A DNA stretch of 64,000 nt, taken from Roseococcus sp. SDR (lineage in GTDB: Bacteria > Pseudomonadota > Alphaproteobacteria > Acetobacterales > Acetobacteraceae). The stretch spans positions 1 to 64,000 of the forward strand of contig NZ_JAHRCU010000001.1 of assembly GCF_019083995.1 (NCBI RefSeq), written 5' to 3'. The notes beneath the pieces are model-generated. The model was given only the letters and a program-made list of their open reading frames with translations. It had not been told where the DNA came from and ran no database searches. The translations under genes and the position numbers were made by a program. Position 1 is the first letter of the stretch, and the number at the start of each line of letters is the position of its first letter. Of the stretch, positions 24,867 to 33,156 are shown one piece after another.

Positions 24867-26389
24867 GCCGCACCTGATCGCAGCAGGGCCCGGGCCTGCC
24901 AAGGCCGGCGCAGCAGGGGCTTCAGCGTGGCACGCTCCTCCGCCGTCAGGATGCGGAGCATGGCGGCGAGCACGACGGCGAAGCCGGCCAGCGCCAGCCC
25001 GGCCGCCCAGCGCCAATCGGGCGCCAGCACCATCGCGGCCAGCGCCAGCGCCGAGAGGCCGAGCGGCAGCGCGAATTGCCGCGCGCTCATCGCCGCCGCC
25101 GGATAAAGCCGCCCGGCGAGCCAGAACTTGCCCGCGCAATCCGCCGCGGCGCGGATCGCCCAGGCCAGCGCCGCGCCCTCGATCCCCCAGAGCCAGAGGA
25201 AGAGCGCCGAGAGCGGCAGGAAGGTCACCACCTGGAGCCCGATGAACTTCGCCGTCGCATCCGGCCGGCCGATCGCATCCAGCAGCGCATTGGGCGCATA
25301 GGCGAGGCAGGAGAAGAAGATTCCCGCGGCCAGGATGCGCAGAACCATGCCGCCGCCCGCCGCGAAATCGCGGCCCAGCCAGAGCGCCAGCACCCAGTCG
25401 CCCACGCCCGCCAGCACCAGGCAGGGCGGCAGTGTCATCAGGAGCATGAGCAGCGCGCCGCGCCGCAGCAGCCCCGCCGTCACCTCCGGCAGCAGCCGAA
25501 AGGCGGAAGCCATGGCCGGCAGCAGCGCCTGGGCGATGGCGACCGGCAGGATCCACATCCGCATCACGAGGTCGAGCGGCGTCGCGTACCAGGCGACGGC
25601 GGCCAGCGTCAGCAGGGCGCCGATCAGGAAGCGGTCGGCATAGAGCAGCGCCTGGTTCAGCACGGAGGCGACCGTCATCCAGCCGCCGATCCTGAGCAGC
25701 GGCAGCACCATCAGGGGGCTGCCCACCGAAAGCCGCGGCAGCACCGGCCGCGCCAGCCAGAGATAGGAGAGGGTGTTCGCCAGGCGGCAGGCCACCAGCA
25801 CCAGCATCACGCCCACCAGGCTCTGCCAGAAGACCAGCAGGATCACCGGACCCACATAATACATGACGGCCACGGGGATGGTGACGAGGTTGGCGGCGGC
25901 GAATTTCTGATGCGCCGCCAGCACGCCCCAGAGTGCCGCGTTCAGCACGATCAGCGGCGCGGCACAGGCCAGGATGCGGAAGGCGACCAGCGCCTCGCCC
26001 TGCAATTCGGCCGGCACGTTCAGCGCGCTCTGCATCAGCCAGGGCAGCGTGAACCAGAGCGCCGCCGCGCCCAGGCTTGCGAAGCCGCCGAGTACCAGCA
26101 TCGCGGTGCCGACGAGCTTGCCGGCCTCGGTGTCCTCGGCGCCCTGCGTCATGCGCTCGGAAAGACCCCGCGTCAGTGCCGGGCCGATGCCGAGATCGAA
26201 GATGCCAAAGACGCCGACCAGCGCGAGGGCGAGGGTGAAGAGGCCCCAGCGCTCCAACCCCATCTGGCTGACGAGAAGCGGGGTCAGGGCCAGGGCGAGG
26301 AGGAGGGGCAGGCCCCGCCCCATCGCGTTCCAGAACATCCCGGAGACGAGGCGCCCGGCGCCCGCCCGGGCGGCGGCGGTATCGCTCAT
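24863..26389 (-). CDS. Lipopolysaccharide/polysaccharide flippase (Wzx-like)
   Basis: This 508-residue protein has 12-14 hydrophobic segments and belongs to the MOP polysaccharide-transport group. The N-terminus RLVSGMFWNAMGRGLPLLLALALTPLLVSQMGLERWGLFTLALALVGVFGIFDLGIGPAL has the classic pattern of Wzx-type flippases. It should move undecaprenyl-linked oligosaccharide across the inner membrane. It is preceded by the initiating sugar transferase and followed by four transferases with overlapping codons. No polymerase (Wzy) is recognisable nearby. Confidence 0.88.
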   Translation of the reverse strand: MSDTAAARAGAGRLVSGMFWNAMGRGLPLLLALALTPLLVSQMGLERWGLFTLALALVGVFGIFDLGIGPALTRGLSERMTQGAEDTEAGKLVGTAMLVLGGFASLGAAALWFTLPWLMQSALNVPAELQGEALVAFRILACAAPLIVLNAALWGVLAAHQKFAAANLVTIPVAVMYYVGPVILLVFWQSLVGVMLVLVACRLANTLSYLWLARPVLPRLSVGSPLMVLPLLRIGGWMTVASVLNQALLYADRFLIGALLTLAAVAWYATPLDLVMRMWILPVAIAQALLPAMASAFRLLPEVTAGLLRRGALLMLLMTLPPCLVLAGVGDWVLALWLGRDFAAGGGMVLRILAAGIFFSCLAYAPNALLDAIGRPDATAKFIGLQVVTFLPLSALFLWLWGIEGAALAWAIRAAADCAGKFWLAGRLYPAAAMSARQFALPLGLSALALAAMVLAPDWRWAAGLALAGFAVVLAAMLRILTAEERATLKPLLRRPWQARALLRSGAA

Positions 26390-26427
26390 GGGAGGGTCCT
26401 GCGGGCCTGCACGGCCCGCAACCTAGC

Positions 26428-27156
26428 TCAGTGCGCGCCGCGGCGCGACAGGACGGCGACCGGCGTGCGGAGCAGGATGCGGATGTCCTGCCAGACCGAG
26501 AGGCCGGAGACATAGGCCATGTCGAGCGCCACGCGCTGGGCGTAGCTGGTGTCCGAGCGGCCCGAGACCTGCCAGAGGCCGGTGATGCCGGGGCGCACGC
26601 TCATGTAGTGCAGCGCGGCCGCGCCGTAGTAGCGGTCGAGCTCGGCCTGGATGACCGGGCGGGGGCCCACCAGGCTCATCTCGCCGCGCAGCACGTTGAT
26701 GAGCTGCGGCAGCTCGTCCAGCGAGGTGGCGCGCAGGAAGCGGCCGATCTTCGTCACGCGCGGGTCGTTCTTCAGCTTGCGCGTGGCCTCCCACTCGGCG
26801 CGGGCGGCGGGGTCGCTCGCCAGCAGGGCCTCGAGGCGCGCCTGGCTGTCGATCACCATCGAGCGGAACTTGAGGCAGCCGAAGCCCTCGCCATCGCGGC
26901 CGATGCGGCGATGCGCGAAGAAGGCCGGCCCGCCATCGGCGCGCACGATCAGGGTCAGGATCAGGAAGATGGGCGAGAGGACCAGCAGCATCAGGCCAGC
27001 GCCCAGCACGTCCATCGCGCGCTTCAGCGCGGGTTGCAGGGCAGGCAGGCGGGTGGGGACCAGCACGGCCTCGGGGGCCGCATAACCGCCGCCAATCCGG
27101 CTCTCGCGGATCGCGGTCTCACGTTGCAGGGACGTAAAAGCGTCCAGGCCCGGCAT
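26428..27156 (-). CDS. Initiating sugar transferase (ExoY/PglC type)
   Basis: This 242-residue phosphoglycosyltransferase would load the first sugar phosphate onto undecaprenyl phosphate. After a short N-terminal tail comes the reentrant membrane segment (RAMDVLGAGLMLLVLSPIFLILTLIVR). Then come FFAHRRIGRDGEGFGCLKFRSM, SLDELPQLINVLRGEMSLVGPRP and GITGLWQVSGRSD, the family signature. It is the short monotopic form without extra N-terminal helices. ATG at 27156 has GAGG 5 nt upstream; a GTG at 27171 is also possible. It is the first gene of the leftward polysaccharide operon. Confidence 0.92.
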   Translation of the reverse strand: MPGLDAFTSLQRETAIRESRIGGGYAAPEAVLVPTRLPALQPALKRAMDVLGAGLMLLVLSPIFLILTLIVRADGGPAFFAHRRIGRDGEGFGCLKFRSMVIDSQARLEALLASDPAARAEWEATRKLKNDPRVTKIGRFLRATSLDELPQLINVLRGEMSLVGPRPVIQAELDRYYGAAALHYMSVRPGITGLWQVSGRSDTSYAQRVALDMAYVSGLSVWQDIRILLRTPVAVLSRRGAH

Positions 27157-27340
27157 CTTTGCCTCATTCACGGTCCATCCGGGGTCTCCGGCAGAACCGA
27201 TCTGGTATGGCGGGGAGACGGGTCATCCGCTCCTGGCCACGCTGCCTCTATCCCCCTGATCCCAGGCGGCATTTGGACCCGGTTGGGGCAAGAATGTGGC
27301 AGCGCAACAAATCCCGGCCTTGCGGGGTTTTCCCTGGGAT

Positions 27341-27359
27341 GGCAGGTCCGGGGCCTGCC
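27341..27359. promoter_or_regulatory. Hairpin in the leader of the GT-C-like gene
   Basis: GGCAGG, loop TCCGGGG, CCTGCC, ending 13 nt before the TTG start and next to its AGGAG ribosome site. If it forms in RNA it would sit beside the ribosome site. The 27157-27372 gap between the two divergent genes holds no other feature I can support. Confidence 0.35.
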
Positions 27360-27372
27360 CAGGAGCGCGCCC

Positions 27373-28896
27373 TTGTCCCGTCTCGCCTATCCCGCTTCAG
27401 CCTTGCTGGGAGCCTTGCTCGCCATGCAGTTGTTCGGGCTGGATTTCATCTTTCCGCGTGCGGGGCTGGATTGGCGGCCGGTCGGTGATGCGGCGCAGCA
27501 TGCCATCGCCCAGCGGCACTTCCTGGCCGATCTTTGGCGCTGGCCGCCGCTCGATGTGGGCACGCTCCAGAATGTGAACCTTGCGTTTCTGGACGGAATT
27601 CCGGCGCTCGCCCTGCCGCTCAAGCTGCTCGCGCCGCTCCTGCCCGAGGGCTTCCACGGAATCGGGCTCTTCTATGCCCTGGCCTGGGTGCTGCAGCCGG
27701 TGGCCGCCGTCTTCGCCTTGCGTGGCGCGGGCCTGCGCGGCCTGCTGCCGGGAATCGCGGTGGCGGTGATGGCGAGCGCCATGCCCGCCTTCATCATGCG
27801 CTTCGGGCATGCGGCACTTTGCGGGCATTTCGTGATCCTGGTGGCGCTCGGCCTCTATTTCCGAGCCTGCGCCGATGCGCGCTGGTGGCGCGCGGCGGTG
27901 CCCTTCCAGGTGCTGGCGCTGCTGATCCACCCCTACCTCGCGCTCATGTCGCTGGCGGTGCTGGCGGCCGTCCCGCTTTCGCTCGCGCTGCGGGGCGAGG
28001 CCTTTGTGAAGGCCGGACTCGGAGTCGCGGCTGCGGCCGGCGCCATGTTCGGCACCATGGCGCTGTTCGGCTATTTCGGCGCGGCGGGCGATGGTGGCTA
28101 CGGTCAATACGCGCTGAACCTGCTCTCGCCCCTTTGGCCCTTCCGTTCGGCCACCCTTGGCTGGCTCGTGGCGCGCGAGGTGGACGCGACCGGCCATGGC
28201 GGGTGGGAGGGCTATAACTGGCTCGGCCTCGGCCTCTGGGCGGCGCTGCTGGCCGGCGCCGTTGTGGGCCGTGCGCGAATCGCGCCGGGGCTGCGCGCGC
28301 ATCTGGGCCTGGTGCTGGCGCTGCTGGGTCTGACGGCCATCGCCATCTCCTTCCGCGTCGGCCTGGGCGGCGTGGTCGTGGTCGACCTCGGCGCGGCCCC
28401 CGGCTTCCTCGAGCAGTTCCGCGCCTCGGGGCGCTTCTTCTGGCCGGTCGGCTATGCGCTGATGATCGGCGCGGCCGTGCTGCTGCAACAGCGCCCGGTG
28501 ATCTTCGCGGCCTGCGCCCTGGTGCAATTCGTGGATGCGGCGCCGATGCGCGCGGCGCTCTCCGCCTGGGCGCATGAGCGTGCCCCCTGGACCATCGAGG
28601 CGGAGGCGCTGCGCCCGATTCTGCGCGACGCCGGGCAGATCACCCTCATTCCATCCTGGCCCTGCATCGCGCAGGAGGACGCGGCCTCGCGCATTCTTTC
28701 GCTGGAAATCCTGCTGCTGGCGAGCGAGACGCCGCGCCCGGTCAACACCATGTATGCCGCGCGCTGGCGCACGCCGCCCCGCTGCACCGATGCCGAAACC
28801 CTGGCCCGCCCGCTCGCCCCCGGCGAGGTGCGGATCGGCCCCGGGCTCTCGGGCTCAGGCTGCGTCGCGCTGGGGAATCTCAGCGTGTGCCGATGA
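27373..28896 (+). CDS. DUF6311-like polytopic membrane protein (possible GT-C)
   Basis: This 507-residue protein has about ten membrane helices and a soluble C-terminal domain. It resembles DUF6311/GT-C-like proteins. The first large loop holds DWRPVGDAAQHAIAQRHFLADLWRWPP, with an early Asp as in polyprenyl-sugar-dependent transferases, and later RFGHAALCGHFVILVALGLYFRA. The start is TTG with AGGAG 8 nt upstream; no earlier start with a ribosome site exists. Its last 42 bp overlap the convergent GtrB-like gene. It may work with that enzyme, which makes polyprenyl-phosphate sugars. Confidence 0.75.
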   Translation: MSRLAYPASALLGALLAMQLFGLDFIFPRAGLDWRPVGDAAQHAIAQRHFLADLWRWPPLDVGTLQNVNLAFLDGIPALALPLKLLAPLLPEGFHGIGLFYALAWVLQPVAAVFALRGAGLRGLLPGIAVAVMASAMPAFIMRFGHAALCGHFVILVALGLYFRACADARWWRAAVPFQVLALLIHPYLALMSLAVLAAVPLSLALRGEAFVKAGLGVAAAAGAMFGTMALFGYFGAAGDGGYGQYALNLLSPLWPFRSATLGWLVAREVDATGHGGWEGYNWLGLGLWAALLAGAVVGRARIAPGLRAHLGLVLALLGLTAIAISFRVGLGGVVVVDLGAAPGFLEQFRASGRFFWPVGYALMIGAAVLLQQRPVIFAACALVQFVDAAPMRAALSAWAHERAPWTIEAEALRPILRDAGQITLIPSWPCIAQEDAASRILSLEILLLASETPRPVNTMYAARWRTPPRCTDAETLARPLAPGEVRIGPGLSGSGCVALGNLSVCR

Positions 28897-29826
28897 GGGC
28901 AGGTGCCGCTCGACGATGTAGAGCGGCCGCCCCTTGGTCTCGTTGAAGATGCGCCCGAGATATTCGCCGATGATGCCGAGCGTCATGAGCTGCACGCCGC
29001 CCAGGAAGAGCACGACCGCCATCAGGCTCGGATAGCCCGGCGTCGGGTTCCCGAAGAACACCGTGCGCACCACGAGCTGCAGGATGTAGATGCCGGCGAA
29101 GAAGGCGGTGGCGAGGCCGAGATAGCTCGCGATCTTCAGCGGACCCACGGTGAAGCTGGTGATGCCCTCGAGGCTGAGATTCCACAGCTTCCAGTAGTTC
29201 CACTTGGTCTCGCCGGCGGCGCGCGGCGCGCGCTCATAGGGCACGGCGATGGCCGGGAAGCCCACCCAGGCGAAGAGGCCCTTCATGAAGCGGTGCTGCT
29301 CGCGCAGCTGCAGCAGCGCATCGAGCGAGCGGCGGGACATGTAGCGGAAATCGCCCGTGTCCGGCGGCAGTTGCACCTTGCCGCCCAGGCGCTGCATCAC
29401 GCGGTAGAAGGCGGCGGCCGTGGTGCGCTTGAGAAACCCCTCGCCATGGCGGACGCTGCGCTGGGCATAGGCGATGTCATAGCCCTGGCGGGCCGCGGCC
29501 AGCAGCTCGGGGATCACCTCCGGCGGGTCCTGCAGGTCGGCGTCGATGACCACCACGCCCTCATGCCCCCGCGCATGATCAAGGCCGGCGGTGAGTGCGA
29601 TTTCCTTGCCGAAATTGCGCGAGAGATTGACCAGCGCCACTCGCGCATCGGCGGTGGCCAGGCTCGTCATCACGGTGAGCGTGGCATCGCGCGAGCCGTC
29701 ATTCACATAGACGACCTCCCAATCCACGCCGATGCCCTCCAGCGCGGCCGCGAGCCGCTGGTGGAATTCGGGCAGCACCTCCTGCTCATTGTAGCAGGGG
29801 ACGACGATGGACAGCGCTGGGGACAT
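28855..29826 (-). CDS. GtrB/DPM1-like glycosyltransferase family 2
   Basis: This 323-residue protein has a GT-A domain: LSIVVPCYNEQEVLPEFHQRLAAAL, VVYVNDGSRDAT, SRNFGKEIALTAGLDHARG and VVVIDADLQDPPEVIPEL. Two C-terminal membrane helices (ASYLGLATAFFAGIYILQLVV and PSLMAVVLFLGGVQLMTLGIIGEYLGRIF) complete the layout of enzymes that transfer glucose or similar sugars to undecaprenyl phosphate. Its product would feed a GT-C transferase such as the convergent membrane protein. The 3 prime ends of the two genes overlap. Confidence 0.9.
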   Translation of the reverse strand: MSPALSIVVPCYNEQEVLPEFHQRLAAALEGIGVDWEVVYVNDGSRDATLTVMTSLATADARVALVNLSRNFGKEIALTAGLDHARGHEGVVVIDADLQDPPEVIPELLAAARQGYDIAYAQRSVRHGEGFLKRTTAAAFYRVMQRLGGKVQLPPDTGDFRYMSRRSLDALLQLREQHRFMKGLFAWVGFPAIAVPYERAPRAAGETKWNYWKLWNLSLEGITSFTVGPLKIASYLGLATAFFAGIYILQLVVRTVFFGNPTPGYPSLMAVVLFLGGVQLMTLGIIGEYLGRIFNETKGRPLYIVERHLPSSAHAEIPQRDAA

Positions 29827-29847
29827 GCTCGGCCTATTCCCGGAACA

Positions 29848-30753
29848 TCATGGCGTTTCCTGGGCGCGTTTCAGCCAATGCGCCGCAATCTCCCGCCGCG
29901 GCGCCACCCAGATGCCGGGCGTGGCCGCCACATGGGCCAGGATGTCGGCCAGCGCCCGCATCCGCCCCGGCCGGCCGATGATGCGCAGATGCAGCCCGAT
30001 GGAGAGCATCTTCGCCCCTGGTTCCTGCATCAGCCAGTCAATGGCGCCGATGGCATAGCGGGAGAAATCCTCGGCCTGAACGAAGCCGCCGCCGGGCGAG
30101 AAGCGCATGTCGTTCACGTCGAAGCCATAGGGCAGGATGACGTGGCTGGGTGAGTGCAGGCGCGGCAAATCATCGTCATAGACGTCGCTGTCATAGAGGA
30201 AGCCGCCCTCCTCCAGCAGCAGCCGCCGCGTGTTCATCGAGGAGGCCGAGCGCGTGTGCCAGCCCACCGGCCGCTCGCCCGTCGCCTCGCGGATCGCGGC
30301 GATCGTGGCGGCGATGACCTCGCGCTCCGTCGCCTCCGGCATGTTGGCGTGGCTCTCCCAGCGCCAGCCATGCGCGCTGATTTCATGCCCGGCCTCGTGC
30401 GGCGCCCTGGCCAGGTGCGGCGAATGGGCCACAGCCCGCCCGCAGGAGGAGAAGGTGGCGCGCATCCCGTGCTTGTCGAAGGCGTCCAGGATCCGCCAGA
30501 TGCCCACGCGCGCACCATAGGCGTAATGCGTTTCCATGCAGGGGTCGGGCTGGCCCGTCACCTCCTCGCGGATCTCATGCACGCTCTCATTGCGCTGATC
30601 GCCGCTGGCGAGCGAAAGCTCGGCCCCTTCCTCGACATTCACGACGAAGGAGAGGGCGAGCTTGGCGCCGCCCGGCCAGCGCGGATCGGGCGGGTTGCGC
30701 CCATAGCCGACAAGATCGCGGTTTGTCGGCGGCATTCCTCCGGGCAGGGCCAT
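29848..30753 (-). CDS. Polysaccharide deacetylase-fold hydrolase (PuuE allantoinase-like)
   Basis: This 301-residue protein has the NodB/PuuE fold. The features LSFVVNVEEGAELS (in place of the TFDDG of chitin deacetylases) and HEISAHGWRWESH are typical of the PuuE group. These act on cyclic amides such as allantoin rather than on glycans. HTRSASSMNTRRLLLEEGGFLYDSDVYDDDLP is also characteristic. It is divergent from the dihydrodipicolinate-synthase-like gene, with 63 bp between them, so the two may act in one pathway. The true substrate is unknown. Confidence 0.82.
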   Translation of the reverse strand: MALPGGMPPTNRDLVGYGRNPPDPRWPGGAKLALSFVVNVEEGAELSLASGDQRNESVHEIREEVTGQPDPCMETHYAYGARVGIWRILDAFDKHGMRATFSSCGRAVAHSPHLARAPHEAGHEISAHGWRWESHANMPEATEREVIAATIAAIREATGERPVGWHTRSASSMNTRRLLLEEGGFLYDSDVYDDDLPRLHSPSHVILPYGFDVNDMRFSPGGGFVQAEDFSRYAIGAIDWLMQEPGAKMLSIGLHLRIIGRPGRMRALADILAHVAATPGIWVAPRREIAAHWLKRAQETP

Positions 30754-30816
30754 GGTCCATCCTTCGCAGCGTGGCGGAACGGGTTTAGTTTCGCAGGGAA
30801 CCCAGGAGAAGTCCCC

Positions 30817-31749
30817 ATGCTCACGGCTGAAGCCACCGGCGTCTGCGTCATCTGCCCCACCCCCTTCACGCCCGATGGCGCGCTGGATGAGCGCAGTGCG
30901 GCCACGATGACCGAGGCCTATGTGGCCGCCGGCGCCAGCGCGCTCACCATCCTCGGCATCATGGGCGAGGCGCCCAAGCTCGACGCGGAGGAGGCGATGC
31001 GCCTGACCCGCATCGTCCTCAAGCATGCGAACAACCTGCCCGTGATCGTGGGCGTCTCGGCCCCCGGCTATGCGCCGATGAAGGCGCTGGCCGCCCGCGC
31101 CATGGAAGCCGGGGCGGCCGGCGTCATGATCGCGCCCCCCACCGGCCTGCGCGGCGATGACGCGACCCTTTCCTGGCTGCAGGGCGCGGCCGAGGCCGTC
31201 TCGCCCGCCCCCTGGGTGCTGCAGGATTTCCCGCAGGCCAATGGCGTGCACCTCTCGCCCCGCGTGATCGCCGCACTCGCCGCCGATCCGCGCTGCGTGA
31301 TGCTGAAGGCCGAGGATTGGCCGGGCCTCGACAAGATCAGCACGCTGAAGGCCATGATGGCCAAGGGCGAGATGCGGCGCATCGCGATGTTCGGCGGCAA
31401 TGGCGGGCTGTTCCTGCCGGAGGAGATCGCCCGCGGCAATGACGGCGTGATGACCGGCTATGCCTTCCCCGAGCTGCTGGTGCGCGTCGTCAACCTGGTG
31501 AAGGCCGGACAGATGGAGGCGGCGATGGACGCCTTTGAGCCGCATCTGCCGCTCATCCGCACCGAGCATCAGCCGGGCCTCGGCCTCGCCGTTCGCAAAT
31601 ATGTTCTGACGCGGCGCGGCATCATCGCCCACCCGACCATCCGCGCGCCGGGGCCGAAGCTCTCGGACGCCACGCGGGCGGAGGTGGATGCGATGCTGGC
31701 GCGCCTCGCGCGGCGCGATCCGGTCGCGATGAAGATGGCGGCGGAGTGA
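30817..31749 (+). CDS. DapA/NAL superfamily aldolase with altered active site
   Basis: This 310-residue TIM-barrel protein belongs to the dihydrodipicolinate synthase/N-acetylneuraminate lyase group. The Schiff-base lysine is present in VMLKAEDWPG. The usual GTTGE loop reads GIMGEAPKL, and the tyrosine motif YNxP reads LQDFPQ, so the Thr-Thr-Tyr proton relay is missing. It is therefore unlikely to make dihydrodipicolinate and may be a lyase or decarboxylase of a different oxo-acid pathway. AGGAG precedes the ATG. It is followed by a cluster of hairpins. Confidence 0.85.
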   Translation: MLTAEATGVCVICPTPFTPDGALDERSAATMTEAYVAAGASALTILGIMGEAPKLDAEEAMRLTRIVLKHANNLPVIVGVSAPGYAPMKALAARAMEAGAAGVMIAPPTGLRGDDATLSWLQGAAEAVSPAPWVLQDFPQANGVHLSPRVIAALAADPRCVMLKAEDWPGLDKISTLKAMMAKGEMRRIAMFGGNGGLFLPEEIARGNDGVMTGYAFPELLVRVVNLVKAGQMEAAMDAFEPHLPLIRTEHQPGLGLAVRKYVLTRRGIIAHPTIRAPGPKLSDATRAEVDAMLARLARRDPVAMKMAAE

Positions 31750-31757
31750 GAAGTCGA

Positions 31758-31803
31758 GGGGCTTTGCCCCCCGAGCCCCCCAGCAAGAACCTCAGGTTCT
31801 TGC
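31758..31803. terminator. Hairpins after the DapA-like gene
   Basis: GGGGC-TTT-GCCCC (31758-31770) is followed by the near-perfect palindrome formed by GCAAGAACCT (31783-31792) and AGGTTCTTGC (31794-31803). They start 8 nt after the stop codon and are the first two of four hairpins in the gap. Confidence 0.6.
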
Positions 31804-31823
31804 ATCTCCGATCAGTCAAGGGT

Positions 31824-31872
31824 GCAGGGAACGAGTTCCCTGCCGGGGAGTTTGAGGGGCAGAGCCCCTCAA
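31824..31872. terminator. Two-hairpin module before the SDR gene
   Basis: GCAGGGAAC/GTTCCCTGC (31824-31843) and TTGAGGGGC-AGA-GCCCCTCAA (31852-31872) have the same order and spacing as the pair at 5093-5144. The second stem ends right before the AAGGGAGA ribosome site of the SDR gene, so it could also affect that gene. Confidence 0.6.
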
Positions 31873-31885
31873 GGGAGACACCACC

Positions 31886-32620
31886 ATGCGCCTGAAGAAC
31901 CGCATCGCCCTTGTCACCGGCGCGCAGCAGGGGATCGGCGCCGCCATCTGCGAGGCCTTCGGCCGCGAGGGCGCCAAGGTCGCGGTCAATTGGCTGGATG
32001 ACGCCGAAGCTGGTGCGCGCGTCGCCGCCGCCTGTGGCGGTGTCGCCATCCAGGCCGACATCGCGACCAGCGCCGGCCGCGCCCATCTTCAGGCCGAGAC
32101 GGAGCGGCTGCTGGGCCTGCCGGACATCCTGGTCTGCAATGCCGGCATCTTCCCCCGCGCCGATTTCCTGGAACTGACGGAGGAGACCTGGGATGCGGTG
32201 CAGGATGTGAACATCAAGGCCACCGCCTTTCAGACGCAGCTTTTCGCCCGCGCGCTGGTGGCCGCCGGCAAGCCCGGTGTCGCCATCACCATGTCCTCCT
32301 CCGCCGTGCGGGGCGACCCCCGGGGCGCGCATTATTCGGCGAGCAAGGCCGGGCTGCTGGGCCTGACCCGCGCCATGGCGCTGGCGCTGGCGCCGCATGG
32401 CATCCGGGTCAACGCCATCGCCCCAGGCCTGACCGACACGGCCCAGCCGCGCTACGGCAATACCGAGGAAGAATTGGCCGAGCGGGTGAAGACCATCCCC
32501 ATCGCGCGCCTCGGCCAGCCTTCGGACATCGCGGAACTGGCCTGCTTCCTGGCCTCCGAGCAATCGAGCTGGATCACCGGCCAGGTGCACCACATCAATG
32601 GCGGGCTCTGGATGCCGTGA
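31886..32620 (+). CDS. SDR family NAD(P)-dependent oxidoreductase
   Basis: This 244-residue short-chain dehydrogenase resembles 3-oxoacyl-ACP reductases. It shows the cofactor motif TGAQQGIGAAICEAFG, the structural CNAGI, the catalytic Ser region (TMSSSAVRG) and Tyr/Lys in HYSASKAG. GGGAGA lies 7 nt before the ATG. The stop overlaps the GTG of the next gene (GTGA). It begins a four-gene overlapping operon. Confidence 0.92.
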   Translation: MRLKNRIALVTGAQQGIGAAICEAFGREGAKVAVNWLDDAEAGARVAAACGGVAIQADIATSAGRAHLQAETERLLGLPDILVCNAGIFPRADFLELTEETWDAVQDVNIKATAFQTQLFARALVAAGKPGVAITMSSSAVRGDPRGAHYSASKAGLLGLTRAMALALAPHGIRVNAIAPGLTDTAQPRYGNTEEELAERVKTIPIARLGQPSDIAELACFLASEQSSWITGQVHHINGGLWMP

Positions 32621-33156
32621 GCACCACGGATGAGGATGAAGAGGAGGACGGCCCCCCGGGCGTCCCTCCCGGCACGCCCTTCTACATGACGCCCGCGGGC
32701 CATGCCGCGCTCCAGGCCGAGCTGCATGAGCTGTGGCATGTGGAACGGCCCAAGGTCACGGAAATCGTCTCCTGGGCGGCCTCGCTGGGCGATCGCAGCG
32801 AGAATGCCGATTATCAATATGGCAAGCGCCGTCTGCGCCAGATCGACAGCCGCGTGCGCTTCCTGCGCCGCCGGCTGGACCGCGCCGAGGTGGTGGATGC
32901 GCGCGAGCAGAAGCGCCGCGATCAGGTGTTTTTCGGCGCGACGGTGACCTATGCGCGTGAGGACGACACGGAAGTCACCGTCACCATCGTCGGCATGGAT
33001 GAGGCCGTGGCCGAAGAAGGGCGGATCTCCTGGGTCTCGCCCGTGGCGCGGGCGCTGCTCGGCAAGCGCGTGGGCGATCTCGTGAAGTTGCGCACGCCCG
33101 CGGGGGTCGAGGACATCGAAGTGGTGCGCATTTCCTATCCGGAGCGTGAGGCATGA
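32617..33156 (+). CDS. greB: GreA/GreB family transcription elongation factor
   Basis: This 179-residue protein has an acidic N-terminal tail (TTDEDEEEDGPPGVPPGT), then the coiled coil (HAALQAELHELWHVERPKVTEIVSWAASLGDRSENADYQYGKRRLRQID) and the FKBP-like C-terminal domain (RISWVSPVARALLGKRVGDLVKLRTPAG). The acidic Asp-Glu at the coiled-coil tip (DRSENADY), which stimulates RNA cleavage by RNA polymerase, is present. Sequence and length fit GreB better than GreA. GTG start overlaps the SDR stop, and its own stop overlaps the next ATG. Confidence 0.9.
   Translation: MSTTDEDEEEDGPPGVPPGTPFYMTPAGHAALQAELHELWHVERPKVTEIVSWAASLGDRSENADYQYGKRRLRQIDSRVRFLRRRLDRAEVVDAREQKRRDQVFFGATVTYAREDDTEVTVTIVGMDEAVAEEGRISWVSPVARALLGKRVGDLVKLRTPAGVEDIEVVRISYPEREA

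Noticed and set aside
20436-29826. Polysaccharide locus as a genomic island with integrase
   Set aside because: No integrase, tRNA gene or direct repeats flank it, and base composition is like the rest of the window.
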